A DNA stretch of 64,000 nt, from assembly GCA_021292165.1 (NCBI GenBank), contig CM037880.1:28914232-28978231 (forward strand), written 5' to 3'. The position numbers and the translations under genes were made by a program. How positions within the stretch are numbered: the stretch's first letter is position 1; each line of letters opens with the position of its first letter. This DNA is from Shinisaurus crocodilurus. Its lineage: Eukaryota; Chordata; Lepidosauria; Squamata; Shinisauridae. Below, one piece after another: positions 21,368 to 32,408 of this stretch. The notes under the pieces are model-generated. The model saw only the letters and a program-made list of their open reading frames with translations, had not been told where the DNA came from and ran no database searches.

Positions 21368-21821
21368 TAGGGATGTCAAAGAAATCCGAAATGGAATCAA
21401 ATAACTTCGGATTTCTATGAATTCGACCCATGGATTCCACAGCGGACTGCCATCTTCCAAGTTACACAGATTCGATGGACTTGCGGATGTTTTTGGGCTT
21501 TTTAAAAACTTTCTGGAATGGAACATGAATGTAGTCGTACAAAAGTTAGTGGAAAATATGTGAATATATATGCCTTTAAAAAAACAAAGCACCAACATTG
21601 AATACATCTTTGATCTCTTCAACCTCCACTGTGTAGCACTAAGAAAAATATGCAAAATATTGCACACCAGTTAAAGTTATATAAATTATGGTGGACGTTT
21701 TTGTGTACTTTTTCAAAGGGGGAAAAATCAGATCCATCAAGGAGCGGACGGTGGAAGGAAAGACACCTGACAATCTGCACAACATACACGGGATGGATTA
21801 AACAAAACCCACACAGCCCTA
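21368..21821. mobile_element. hAT-type element with TAGGGATG ends, 454 bp
   Basis: Starts TAGGGATGTC and ends ACACAGCCCTA. Flanked by GTTTCACG and GTTTCATT, an 8-bp duplication with 6 matches. Interior has diverged long inverted arms (ATCTTCCAAGTTACACAGAT against CAATCTGCACAACATACACG) and TTTTTAAAA stretches. Confidence 0.7.
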
Positions 21822-22899
21822 GTTTCATTAAAAATCCTGGGCATGAAACAAAAACTTTAGCAAAGCACCTTTCACTTTTATAACTCTTTCAACTGTTTAG
21901 TTATTTACTGAAAGGGATTCAGATTTCCACCCCCCCACCCCTATTTGAAATAAGCATACATATCAAAACAAAACATCAGAAAACTATTTTTTAAACTTCC
22001 TTAGGAGGAAAATGCTTGCACTTCTCCAGTCTTCTGTGACCCTGACCCCACATTTGAACCACATATACGTTAATTCCAATGGATTCAGCAAAACATACTT
22101 CTGAAACAGGCATAGGATATTGAATACGATCAGCTCTATCGCTTTCGACTCAAAATGGACGAAAGGCAATGGGAAAAGTGCTTTCTTTTTAAAAATCACC
22201 CAAACAACTTTGAAGATGACGTTACAGCTAACAAAGCTGACTGGTGCAAGATTTTTTTAAAAGTCAGTTGTTTTGTATTTAGTTTCAAAACCTACCTTAC
22301 AAACAGTTTATAGTCTAGAGAGCTAGAGCGAACTCTGCTGTTTTCTCCTTCGGCAATACTGGACCACAAAGACTGCAATCTAAACACACTTATGTCCTCT
22401 TAGAACTATGATGCCTTTCATTTAACACCAGCAATCGCCTGAGAATTTGCACCTAAGACTGAATTCCTTTGCTCCAGGTGCAGCTACAAGTTTAGTGGGC
22501 TGATCTTAATCACGGGGATTATCCTTTGGAGGGGGGGGAACACATGGTGAAGGATTTTTGGACAGGTCTTGTTTCTTTTAAAGTCGCACTGCAGTTGGTA
22601 ATTGCCTTGAATCTGAAACCAGTTAGAACTTGCATCACTGCTATTGATTTCAAGCAGTGTGTCAGGAAAAACAGACAGCTGAAGAGACAGATCAGCCCCT
22701 ACTGTTAAGAAACACAGGGTTAATTAGACGTTTAGTGTTAATGAGACTTAGGGTTGAGGGAAAACCTCAAGAAAATTCATACCCATGAGCAACTTAAGCT
22801 TGTTGCAACTCAGTCTCAAAGGAGAGTCCACACCTTCATGGCGCTACTAGCATATTTTGCTGTGATGTCATGGATCATTGCCTCTTTGCACCGCCCAAG

Positions 22900-23185
22900 G
22901 CTGGATCTACACATGGAGTAGAATGAGGAAGTACGACTTCAGATTGCAGGTGGCAATACCATTTTTTGAACAGTCCACAGGGTAAAAATATTCCCTGCAA
23001 ATAGAAAACTGGGGAGAAATGTCCTACCCCATGCCTTCCCCCTCTGTGCTACCTTTCTACTTGCAGGGGGTGTGTGATTAAGGGATATCTATCTATCCAT
23101 CTATCGATAGGGGATCCTTAAAAAAGATGGTCCTCCATCTGCAATCTGAAATGATATACTCAGTTCTACACCTCACCTGAAGGTC
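22900..23185. mobile_element. Possible MITE, degraded inverted ends
   Basis: GTACGACTTCAGATTGCAGG at 22932 and CCATCTGCAATCTGAAATG at 23132 are complementary; outer parts weaker. Confidence 0.4.
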
Positions 23186-23344
23186 TGGCTTTGAACACTA
23201 TCTCCAGAGGCAGCTGCCTCCTGCCCACTCTCCTTTTATAAAGTTGCCGTTTTAGCGTATTTTCATGCATTAGTTATGCTACGGCATTTTTAATATTGCA
23301 CTGTAAATCAACATGATAATATAGTTGAAGGGCAGGGTATATAT

Positions 23345-23465
23345 CTAAATCAGGGGTGGGCAGCCCACAGGCTGCATGTGGTTCTCTGCTGTCCTCCATG
23401 CGGCCCGCATGTGCAGCCCTTGACTGCCACTGAATGTGGCCCTCTGGGCACAGCACAAGTCTAGA
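23345..23465. mobile_element. MITE, CAGGGGTGGGC type, degenerate
   Basis: CAGGGGTGGGCAGCCCACAG, then ATGTGGCCCTCTGGGCAC; matches the start of the 45190 family. Confidence 0.5.
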
Positions 23466-23539
23466 TCCCCATAAAATTCAGTAAATGAGGCAGGGTAATG
23501 GCACCATAAAAGCTGCATCTGGAACCATCCGCAGAGAAG

Positions 23540-23735
23540 AGCTTTAAGGCACATCTTAATACACTGGCAAATGCATGTGGGCAAAGGTGACCCGTAAGGC
23601 CTTCCTAGTGCTTTAAAGGTTATCCTGAGCACTTTGTATTCTACCTGGAAATGGACTGGGAGCTGCTTTAAAACTTGCTTGATGGGTACTATTTGCCTGG
23701 CCCCAGTCAGTAATCTGGCCACTGTATTTTGGGAG
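23540..23735 (-). mobile_element. L2 LINE ORF2 fragment
   Basis: Minus-strand peptide VARLLTGARQIVPIKQVLKQ and LPVHFQVEYKVLRITFKAL is an L2 RT C-terminal segment. Joined at its right end to the MIR-like SINE at 23733. Confidence 0.7.
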
Positions 23736-23856
23736 CCACTGCAGTCTAGTGGTTACTGTTGGATGGGACTGGGTAGACCCGAGTTCAAGTCCCCACTCAG
23801 CCATGAGGCTTGTTGGGTGACTTTGGGCCAGTCACTGACTCTCAGCCTAAACTCAT
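23733..23856 (+). mobile_element. MIR-like tRNA-derived SINE
   Basis: Plus strand: GTCTAGTGGTTACTGTTGGA (A box), GACCCGAGTTCAAGTCCCC (B box), then GGTGACTTTGGGCCAGTCAC core. Truncated 3' end. Confidence 0.75.
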
Positions 23857-24045
23857 CTTCATTATCATATAATTAAATATTAAACGCAATTTCCACATAC
23901 AAAGTGTTTTGCCCTTCTTATCTTGTTCATCTGCACAATCCTTTGAGGTTGATTTAGCTGAGACATTTGCCCATGACTGTCCATTGAACTTCATGGCTGG
24001 ACAAAGATTTGAACCTTAGATTTCTGACATTCAAACCCAATATTC

Positions 24046-24136
24046 CAGCCTTCCCCAACCTGGTGCCATCCAGATGTTCTGGCTTGGGCATGCTGGGAGT
24101 TGTAGTTCATCTGGAGGCATCAGGTTGGGGAAGGCT
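24046..24136. mobile_element. Palindromic hAT MITE, short
   Basis: CAGCCTTCCCCAACCTGG ... CAGGTTGGGGAAGGCT. Confidence 0.72.
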
Positions 24137-24371
24137 ATAATACTCTATCTACTGAATCACCTTATCTGCTCTATAAACATTATTCTCATTGCTATGATTA
24201 ATTATTGGTTTTTTTCTTTTTTCTTTTATTGAATTGAGACAAAAGAGGAAAAAGCAGCAAAATAAAAAGCAACCCCAGGAGCACAGATCAGGGGGCACCT
24301 TTCACAAGCCATGCAATGTACCTGCCCTATTTTCAGCAGGATGGTGTCACGCACCCATCAGGTGAGGCAGC

Positions 24372-24507
24372 CAGCATTCCCCAACCCGGTGCCCCCCAGA
24401 TGTTTTGGATTTCAAATCCCATCAGCCCCAGCCAGCATGGCCAATGGTTGGGAATGCTGGGAGTTGTAGTCCAAAACTTCTGGAAGGGCCCAGGTTGGGG
24501 AAGGCTG
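24372..24507. mobile_element. Palindromic hAT MITE
   Basis: CAGCATTCCCCAACCCGG ... CCCAGGTTGGGGAAGGCTG, with CAGCCCCAGCCAGCATGG in the loop region. Confidence 0.78.
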
Positions 24508-24910
24508 AGATAAGGCATACACTGCCACCATCATCTGCATCTTCTACTAACAATGAAGCTTGTTCAGGAACTTGAATGGATCACTGGTCCATAATAACCT
24601 GCTACCACCTTTGGAGACCTAAAGGTTCTTTGGACAAAATACAAAGACAGAGAGTACCGGAAATGCAAACAGCGTATACTTCTTGTTCCTCTGCATCTCC
24701 TTATCACTTAAAACAAAAATGCTGTGTGTCTCCCCTCCCCAAGAGATGCTAAAGCTGTTTCTTACATTGGGAGTTGACAAATCTCTGTATCAGGCCAGAT
24801 GTAAAAAGTTGCAGTTGGAGCTGCAGGAGAACAGGAAGTGTGAAGCACTTCCTGTTCTATCTGTCTCACTGTAATGTCCAGGGTAGTTCTGATTTGCTCT
24901 ATTCTTTTAT

Positions 24911-25090
24911 ACCAGAGGTGGGCAAATTGCAGCCCAAAGGCTGTATGTGGCCCTGGCCTAATTTCATGTGTCCCTCACCCTAATTTCAAATGCCCTCTGC
25001 AAGTAATCAGTTCAGACCTCTGGCACGAAAGATCTATCCATTTCCTGGCAGTCTTCAGAGCAGGGAGGAAACGGGGAAGGGGAGGAAATT
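24911..25090. mobile_element. Left half of a repeat split by the copia-type provirus
   Basis: CCAGAGGTGGGCAAATTGCA and GCTGTATGTGGCCCTGG; the matching right end (GAATGTGGCCCTCGGCACCC, GGTTCCCCACCC) is at 31355-31395 beyond the provirus. Confidence 0.5.
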
Positions 25091-25095
25091 GGGTA

Positions 25096-25156
25096 GCAAA
25101 AAGAGAGAGAGAAAAGGGGGTGGTGGAGAGAGAGAGAGAGGATGGCAGGGAGAGAG

Positions 25157-25206
<50 letters not shown>

Positions 25207-25255
25207 GGGTGGCAGAGAAAGAGAAGATATGGCAGGAAGAGAGAGAGAAAAAGGG
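25096..25255. repeat. (GA)n-rich low-complexity tract
   Basis: Interrupted GAGAGA runs next to the copia-type LTR; open frames of Arg/Glu here are compositional. Confidence 0.95.
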
Positions 25256-25262
25256 GTCACCC

Positions 25263-25756
25263 TGTGAGAGCTGACCTGGGTTCAAAAGCTTACCTAGCCA
25301 GTGACCCTCAGTCCTAGTCACGCAAACGGAAGGAGGAGATAACAGCAGTTAATAAAGATTAAAGTGTTTATTTGTAAAACCCAATTACATGGGATTAAGG
25401 CAAGCAATGCATCTCTTATTCACTACATGATTGCAGATTCAAGTCCAAGACCCCAGTGGTAAGGCTGAGATGAAGTGAAGTGACTGACGAAGTAGAAGTC
25501 CAGAACAAGAGACAGCAAGTCTGTGCAGGTTTGAGTTACCCCAACTTATATAGGAAGAGCCTGTACCTATAAATAGGATATTACTCACCAGTTATATAAC
25601 CTATTCTTCACAACATGTTGATTCCAACTTGCCCCCATGAGTCCGAGTCATAAACCTTGACATTATGTCTGGTGACTGAAGACCTTGTGTACTTCACCTC
25701 AAGAGACATTCATGTCAGGTGACAATTTCGTTCTGCCCACCATGCAAAACCTAACA
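25263..25756 (-). repeat. 3' LTR of the copia-type element
   Basis: 494-bp LTR. On the minus strand it begins TGTTAGGTTTTGCATGG and ends AGCTCTCACA. It matches 30819-31296 closely but has about 20 bp (around 25485-25515) that the other copy lacks, plus scattered substitutions. Confidence 0.88.
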
Positions 25757-25773
25757 CCCCCCTGCTCTTTGCA
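25757..25773 (-). other. Polypurine tract of the copia-type element
   Basis: Immediately inside the 3' LTR the minus strand reads AAAGAGCAGGGGGG, the expected place and composition. Confidence 0.7.
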
Positions 25774-25859
25774 TATGTTGCAGAACGTGGTATTTACCTA
25801 ATACAACAGCGACATCTTTGTTGACATCTGATGCTGTTCCTTATCTATGAACTTTGATA

Positions 25860-28095
25860 AAAAAAACTTTGCAGGGATAACTTTACCTGCCAGAAAATTT
25901 GAACCACCATCAAATCACTTCTGATGTATCCCTCCTCATGACACAGTTTTATTTGCAGACCTAAAACTTTGTGTATTGCTATCTGCCTGCAGCATAGCAA
26001 TCCTGCCTTGGTTTCCTGAAAAAACTGTAATAGGTTTTTCGCATCAATCCCAGCATCCTTAAACATTTTAAACAGTTTAAACTATTTAAGCTTTACAATA
26101 GCATAATAGTACAATACATAATACAATGCATTCAGTTCAGCTTCAGTTGAACTCTAACTTTTAAATGATTATTTCTTGCAAAATCAATCAAACAAAGTAT
26201 GGTTATAAAAATAACAAACCTCAGGTGTATTCTTGTTGTTCTTACTATCACAACCACAACTGGCATTTCTGTGAATCTGTAAGCCACCTGTGCTCTGAGT
26301 TGTAACATAGTCTGAAGTATGATGTTCCCTCCAGATAACACACAACTCCTTTTCAGAGCTCTCCAAGCATGTCCTGTTGGTCTAACAGCCTACCTATTAC
26401 ACTGACAGCAATATCTGGCCTTGTTGCTTGTACAATGAAGCGCCCAATGCTTCTGTGTAGCATTCTAACTGCTTTTCCATCAGCATGTGCTTGAAAATCC
26501 TCAATTATTTGTAGTCTCGCACTGAGCCAACTTTTTCTCCAAAATCTCAATCACATCCATGATATTCTCTGGTTTGTTGCAATAAGATACTGCCCTCTTG
26601 GTCCCTTTCTCTCAACCTCTATTTACAGATAGACAGTTGACCACCAAGCAGTTTCAATTCAAAATGAAATTCCAAACCCTGGATCAATTCTATCATATTG
26701 CTTTTATCTGTCCAGAAAAAAACAATAGATCATCCAACTAACAAAGTACATACAGTCTATGTCCCTGTTCCTTCTGTTTAACAAACAAACATTGATCTGC
26801 CTCTCTGTGCAAATCTCAAATCCAGCAATGTTTGAGTTCAAAACAGAATTCCAGCCTCCAGCTGATTTCTAGCTTTTCTACAGAAATGTTCTCAGACAGT
26901 TTTCCAATTAAAATGCTTATGTTCCAATATTTCCAACTGTGAAATATTCATACATCTCTCCACATTCTTAAACATCAGTCTAACTGTTTCCAAAGCAAAT
27001 TGTTGTTGCACTCATCTCATGATTATCCAGCCCTTTAACTTTAGCAAAATCACAAGCAACCAATCTTGCTATTTTGACACACATAACCTTTTCCAATCTG
27101 GTTAGTTTTCACCTAAAAAATCTAACTGGTAACAATGAGTTCCATGGACTGCTGTTTGTTTCACCAGCTTCCATGTTTTGTTCTTATCCAAATAATTCAA
27201 CTCAGCTTGCATAGCCTGAAGCTATGGTTTAGCTTCCTTAACAGATAATTTTTCACCTCTTTGAAATTTTGAGTTTCAAATGGCTTTTCCTGCAAAATTC
27301 ATCCTGATATCTCACAGGTTGTTTGACTCACCTGTTCCTTACCTCATCAGTTATCAGGTTCCTGTTCCAATGAACTTGCACCAATGATGAACAATCATTT
27401 GTTTAGCCTCCACTAAACCAAATGTGTATCAGAGTTTGTCAAATTTCCCTGTCTGTCTTTCAGCAAATGCTTTTCTATTCTGACTCTGAACTTGATGCAT
27501 CCCTGCATTAACAGAATTGTTTTGAAAAAATTACCTTTTCATTCAGCATTATACTTAACACTTCTAGATAATCTCACTATCCAAGTGTTATTCATGTGAA
27601 ACACAATATTCTCATATTCTAGAAAAATTTCATGTAAGCCTCTCTTACTGATTTCTTCTAAATTTGAGGTGTATGTTCCTACATATCAGATCCAAGATCC
27701 TGAAATGTTTCTCCAGAAGATTCTCCTATACACAACTTTCCATAAGGTGTACAGTTCAACACAGAACTAAAAATTTCTATCATGTACATAATCAAAACAT
27801 TTAAGAGCTTCTACCCAAACCTCATTAGCTAAATTAGCATCACCTCTTCTGAGTGTTTGTTTACTCTTCCACACAATCCATGTGTTCAATACCACGTCCT
27901 GTTAGAAATGCATCAAAGTATGCACAGAATTGAACTTCCCCATATCTCAAAAGAAATAGGTAACATGGGTAATATGCTTGTTCTCACCCAAGCACAAAAC
28001 ACCTTGACTTTGTTCAATACTCCAGCTTTCTATCTAACATGTACACAACCTTGTACCTCGTGTATTGATCAATTAACATCATGAAATAACATGCC
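25860..28095 (-). pseudogene. Copia-type pol remnant (integrase, RT, RNase H)
   Basis: Broken coding region; pieces are readable on the minus strand in different frames. Near 28030-28090 is an integrase-core-like stretch (LIDQYTRYK). Near 27775-27835 is the integrase end (NEVWVEALKCFDYVH). Near 27155-27235 is the start of RT (LQAMQAELNYLDKNKTWKLV), where the usual Trp before it is a stop. Near 26380-26470 is the RT/RNase H junction (SIGRFIVQATRPDIAVSV), whose TRPDIA box is a hallmark of Ty1/copia. Near 25880-26010 is the RNase H tail with frame damage. The order integrase before RT is copia-like. Frameshifts and stops make it a pseudogene. I did not locate a clear gag in 28100-30795. Confidence 0.8.
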
Positions 28096-28471
28096 TCTCC
28101 TCTAAAAATCATCAGAGTACCCACAAGATTACCAAGAACAAATTGAAATGATTTGTCAGCTTGTCTTCTAGTTTACCTCCTGAAAGTTAGTTTTACTTTG
28201 TATATGTGCACAAAAAATTCCTTTCATGTGATAATTACAATTTTCCAAATGCTTTCCCCAACACAGTTCTTGCATTTTCTTTCACATCCTGTGAATCTAA
28301 ATGACCAAACATGTTTTGTGATATGCATGCATGTACATGTCATATATATAAGCATTTAACCTTTTATAGTTGCAACAGTACAACTTTTTCATTTCTTTAT
28401 TACATCATTACAGTATGATAAAAGAAATAATCCATCTCTTAGCTTTGCCATATAAACATACCTTCTAATTA

Positions 28472-29713
28472 CCCGTATATACTCGACTTTAAGTCGGCCC
28501 TAACATAAGTCGGGGCACCTAATTTCACCCCCCAAAACTGGGAAAACTTATTGCCCCCCAGTATAAGTCTAGGGTGGGAAATGTACGAGGGGAGACTCCC
28601 GCCGCCACCCCCAGACACCCCCCACCCCCGTACCTACACCCGCCGCTGCCGCAGCCCCTCCCCCGTCGAAGCCGTGCCGCAGCCCCCCCATGCCACCCCC
28701 ACGCTACCCCCAGACACCCCCAAGACACCCCCCGTCACCGTACCTGCTCCCGCCGCCGTAGCCCCACTTCGGAAGGGGAGGGGCGCGAGCGATCCTCTTT
28801 CCGCCCGAACCTGCGCCTTTCGCGGCCGGCCAACTGGCCGGCCGAGCTGGCTGGCTGGCTGGCGGGGGCCAGCTCGGAGCGCGGTGCCATTGCGCTGGGG
28901 GAGGGCGTACGGAGGCCCCCTCTCCGCCGCTCTCCACCAGACACCAGATCCAGGGGGGCGCCTGAAGTTTCCTTCCCCCCCGCTGGCGCCTCTCTCTCTA
29001 TTTTTCTTCCGGCGGGGGGCCGCGTTTGCTTTCCTCCCTTCCGCCGGGCGGTCCGTCCTTCCTCCCTTCCTCCCTTCCGCTCAAGCAGCGCCCGGGCGGA
29101 CCGTCCGGCAGAAGGGAGGAAAGCAAACGCCGCCCCCCGCCGGAAGAAAAATAGAGAGAGAGGCGCCGGCGGGGGGGAAGGAAACTTCAGGCTCCCCCCT
29201 GGATCTGGTGTCTGGTGGAGAGCGGCGGAGAGGGGGCCTCCGTGCGCCCTCCCCCAGCGCGATGGCACCGCGCTCCGAGCTGGCCCCCGCCAGCCAGCCA
29301 GCCAGCTCGGCCGGCCAGCCGGCCGGCCGCGAAAGGCGCAGGTTCGAGCGGGAAGAGGATCGCTCGCGCCCCTCCCCTTCCGAAGTGGGGCTACGGCGGC
29401 GGGAGCAGGTACGGTGACGGGGGGTATCTTGGGGGTGGCATGGGGGTGGCATGGGGGGGCTGCGGCGCGGCGCGGCTTCGACGGGGGAGGGGCTTCGGCG
29501 GCGGCGGGTGCAGGTACGGGGGTGGGGGTGGGGTGTCTGGGGGTGGCAGCAGGGGTCCTGGGGGTGGCAGCAGGGGTCCTGGGGGTGGAGGGGGGTGCCT
29601 GGCGGTGGCAGCGGGGGTCCTGGGGGAGCGCTGACCCACTTATAAGTCGAGGGGGGCATTTTTCAGCACAAAAAATGTGCTGAAAAATTCGACTTGTATT
29701 CGAGTATATACGG
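28472..29713. mobile_element. GC-rich foldback DNA transposon, 1.24 kb palindrome with TA duplication
   Basis: Ends are inverted repeats (CCCGTATATACTCGA / TCGAGTATATACGG) flanked by TA on both sides, suggesting a Tc1/mariner-like or other TA-targeting MITE. Inside lie two long, nearly complementary arms (about 28585-29070 and 29092-29400 and beyond) of very GC- and CpG-rich sequence; the tip of the hairpin is near 29072-29090. The right arm has extra G-rich tandem units (29520-29630). Long open frames on both strands here are by-products of GC richness and symmetry. It is inserted in the copia-type provirus and is therefore younger than it. Confidence 0.85.
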
Positions 29714-30795
29714 TATGCAGTATTTCACATTTTGCTACAGAGAAATTTACAATACACTCAAGTCAGCAGTCATATACATTCAGTACATTTCCTGACATTT
29801 CCAGAGCATATATTACACTTTCTTGATTCCAAGTTATTCACTTTCAAGAAATAGTTCCAAAAACATGACTTTTAAAACTCCTGACCATTTGCATAGTCCT
29901 CTTTCTGCTTATTTATATCCAACACAGAAAGCTTTGTTTCAACAAAACACCGTTTCTGTTTACACACAAAATAATGTTCATTTTGTTATGTCCTGGGTTA
30001 AAACACAATGTTTTTCCCTCAGCAGCACCCCTGCTGATTTCAAGCCCCTTCTTCTGTGACCCCACATGAAGAATATGAAGAACATGAAGAACAGCTTCTC
30101 ATTTGAAGCACAGCTTTCTCTGTTCAAAAACTGCTGTGCTGTTCCCTGCTGCTTTAAAAACCATGCCTCCGCTGGTTTAATACAGCCTCCGTGTAGTATC
30201 AAGTTTCCCAAGATATGTTCCAGTCACACGTGACTTTGCTGCGACACACGCTCCAGACGCTTTACCCACGTCAGACGTAATCCACGTCGTTTGTAATCCA
30301 AGCCACTTGTTGACACAATGCAAAAGATAGCTGAGCTGCTGCTGAGCGAAGAAGCAAACTGTAAAAGAAATATGATCCTCCTGCTGTAGTCTTGTCTCAA
30401 ATGAGTCGACACAGAGCCTCCTGGAGATATTTCCTTGCCCGATACAGCTCCTTGACAATCACTCCAGCAAGCTGTGGAAAACGAAATCCTTGTGTCCAGT
30501 GTTGTTCACTGTTCAGTAGCCTCGGATCTGCCAAGCCTGGCACCTCTGTTCCAGCTTCTTCCAAAACAAAAAATCCTTCGTCTCTCTGTCCTGCATTCTT
30601 CAGTTGTGCTGCATTCCAAGCCGCTGCTATCAGCATCCAGCTCTAGCAACATTGCCTTCCCAGTTGTTTACATTCCAACCGTCCTACATTTGTAAACAAT
30701 CTCTTAACCTCATAATTGCCAATCTCCTGCATCCCTGGATTATCTGGACCAACAATCAGGGTTATCTGCACCATCTGGGTTATCTCTGGTCGTAA

Positions 30796-30818
30796 TCTGG
30801 GCCCATACCATAACCAGA
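30796..30818 (-). other. Candidate copia-type primer binding site (tRNA-iMet anticodon arm)
   Basis: Just inside the 5' LTR the plus strand reads TGGGCCCATACCATAACC, very like the anticodon arm of initiator tRNA-Met (TGGGCCCATAACC) with a 5-base internal repeat. Several copia elements prime from a cleaved initiator tRNA at this place rather than from the tRNA 3' end. Confidence 0.5.
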
Positions 30819-31296
30819 TGTGAGAGCTGGACTGACCTGGGTTCAAAAGCTTACCTAGCCAGTGACCCTCAGTCCTAGTCACGCAAACGGAAGGAGGAGA
30901 TAACAGCAGTTAATAAAGATTAAAGAGTTTATTTGTAAAACCCAATTACATGGGATTAAGGCAAGCAATGCATCTCTTACTCACTACATGATTGCAGATT
31001 CAAGTCCAAGACCCCAGTGGTAAGGCTGAGATGAAGTGAAGTGACTGACTTGAATAGCAAGTCTGTGCAGGTCTGAGTTACCCCAACTTATATAGGAAGA
31101 GCCTGTACCTATAAATAGGATATTACTCACCAGTTATATAACCTATTCTTCACAACATGTTGATTCCAACTTGCCCCATGAGTCCGAGTCATAGACCTTG
31201 ACATTATGTCTGGTGACTGAAGACCTTGTGTACTTCACCTCAAGAGACATCCATGTCAGGTGACAATTTCGTTCTGCCCACCATGCAAAACTTAAC
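30819..31296 (-). repeat. 5' LTR of the copia-type element
   Basis: About 478 bp, homologous to 25263-25756. Its outer edge is slightly degraded (plus strand reads CTTAACT instead of CTAACA). It lies 160 bp from the donor side of the KIAA1217 exon at 31456. Confidence 0.85.
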
Positions 31297-31400
31297 TTTT
31301 GCACTGGTCCTATCCACCATCAGCACATGCCCCCTGACAGATTACCCCTGAAGGAATGTGGCCCTCGGCACCCAAAAAGGTTCCCCACCCATTTTACACT
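31297..31400. mobile_element. Right half of a repeat split by the copia-type provirus
   Basis: Continues the 24911 repeat; ends AAAAAGGTTCCCCACCC, complementary to the GGTGGGCAA start. Confidence 0.45.
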
Positions 31401-31455
31401 GCAGTCTAACAGCACTTAACAAATAAACTCAACCAAAACCACATATTTCACCTAC

Positions 31456-31654
31456 CTTACATCACTTAATTCATAGTAGATATTTCTGCTCTCATCCTTG
31501 ATGTATATCGCCACACTGGGGGACTCCAGCATTTTCATTGTCAGCTGCTGGGGGAAGGCACTTACAAAGAGGGCGCGGATCGTGTCTGTGCTTGTGATCT
31601 CATTGGGCATCCTTAGCTGTTTAGTTTCATCTCCATATTGAAGATATAAAACAC
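31456..31654 (-). CDS. KIAA1217: KIAA1217 (sickle tail, SKT) coding exon, start of AIP3-like domain
   Basis: Internal coding exon of 199 bp, minus strand. The acceptor reads TTTTTTGCTCGTAG and the donor AG|GTAGGT. The first two bases (GT) complete a Gly codon from the upstream exon; 65 codons follow; the last two bases (AG) are completed to Arg by the next exon. The peptide begins VLYLQYGDETKQLRMPNEIT and continues through DTIRALFVSAFPQQLTM and IYIKDESRNIYYELSDV. This is the highly conserved opening of the AIP3/Bud6-like region shared by KIAA1217 and SRCIN1; the wording, with KQLRMPNEIT and MKMLESPSVAIYI, matches KIAA1217. No frame break is seen. The copia-like provirus ends only about 160 bp beyond the donor splice site, so this exon has very little native intron on that side. 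Confidence 0.92.
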
Positions 31655-32408
31655 CTACGAGCAAAAAACCCAAATGAACATATTAGTTAAAGTGACCAAA
31701 ACAGGGGTTTCAAGCTCTACACCAGACACGCATTAACGGGGCCTGTTCACCCCAAAAGCTAGTTCAGACGTATATAATATCACCTTTCTAATTCAGTATT
31801 GGAAAAGGAGTATATTTCCCCATGGCTACTGATTATATGCTCCAAACACATACAGATGCTGTAAGGAAGATTTTTGTTTGTTTGTTCTGTTCTTCAGTCA
31901 GGGCACATTCAGTTTTGCAACGGGAAGGTTATTTTTCCACTCAATATTTGCTCCAAACCCTGCTGTCTGGCAAAACCCTTCGTCATGTGGGGTTAAAAAA
32001 AATTGCAAAATGTTAAAACTAGTTGGTTTAGTCAAATATCCTCTTTCTGCCGTTCTGTCCCTCCCACGCAGTGTGACCAGCAGGTATGTTTGGCTTCTTC
32101 AGTGTTCCTTGTTTGCATATGCTTGGGCAGTTTAAACTCCAAAGATATAGATACTAAACATGGTTTATCAATATTAAGGTAGGGACTAATTCCAGTGGAA
32201 ATGGCCTCCCTCCTCACTAAAACAACAGCAACACCCCAAACTGCAAGTATATTACAGATAGGAGCAGAAACTGGAAGATGACTTTTGAACATTCCAGAAT
32301 GCTGTTAAATCTCATGGCTTGCATGTTGGTACACACAGTAGGGGGAACACCTGAATAGGACAGAGCAGGAGGAATCCTGGAGCAGCTTGGACCATCCCTT
32401 TTTTTCTA

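Larger units (their letters stand above)
25263..31296 (-). mobile_element. Ty1/copia-type LTR retrotransposon, degenerate
   Basis: Old provirus of about 6 kb on the minus strand with two related LTRs. Its interior holds broken pieces of a copia-order pol (integrase, then RT, then RNase H). A 1.24-kb GC-rich foldback element is inserted at 28472-29713. A polypurine tract and a candidate half-tRNA(iMet) primer site are present. I see no clear target duplication: the left flank reads GTCACC and the right flank TTTTGC. It had inserted into a repeat that continues on both sides (24911-25090 and 31300-31395). Copia elements are uncommon in vertebrates but known from squamates, amphibians and fish. 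Confidence 0.88.

Noticed and set aside
24874..25317. Arg/Glu-rich 147-codon open frame
   Set aside because: Translation of a GA microsatellite.
28551..29683. Open frames of up to 369 codons, Pro/Arg/Ala/Gly rich, on both strands
   Set aside because: They lie in the inverted arms of a GC-rich foldback element, mirror each other across strands, lack domains and reflect scarcity of stop codons in GC-rich DNA.
25258..31301. Target duplication around the copia-type provirus
   Set aside because: Flanks GTCACC and TTTTGC do not match; ends may have decayed or recombined, so none is claimed.
31456..31654. Exon of SRCIN1 instead of KIAA1217
   Set aside because: Both share the AIP3-like region, but the peptide and the upstream SRGSRTRASLPVVR exon fit KIAA1217 better.
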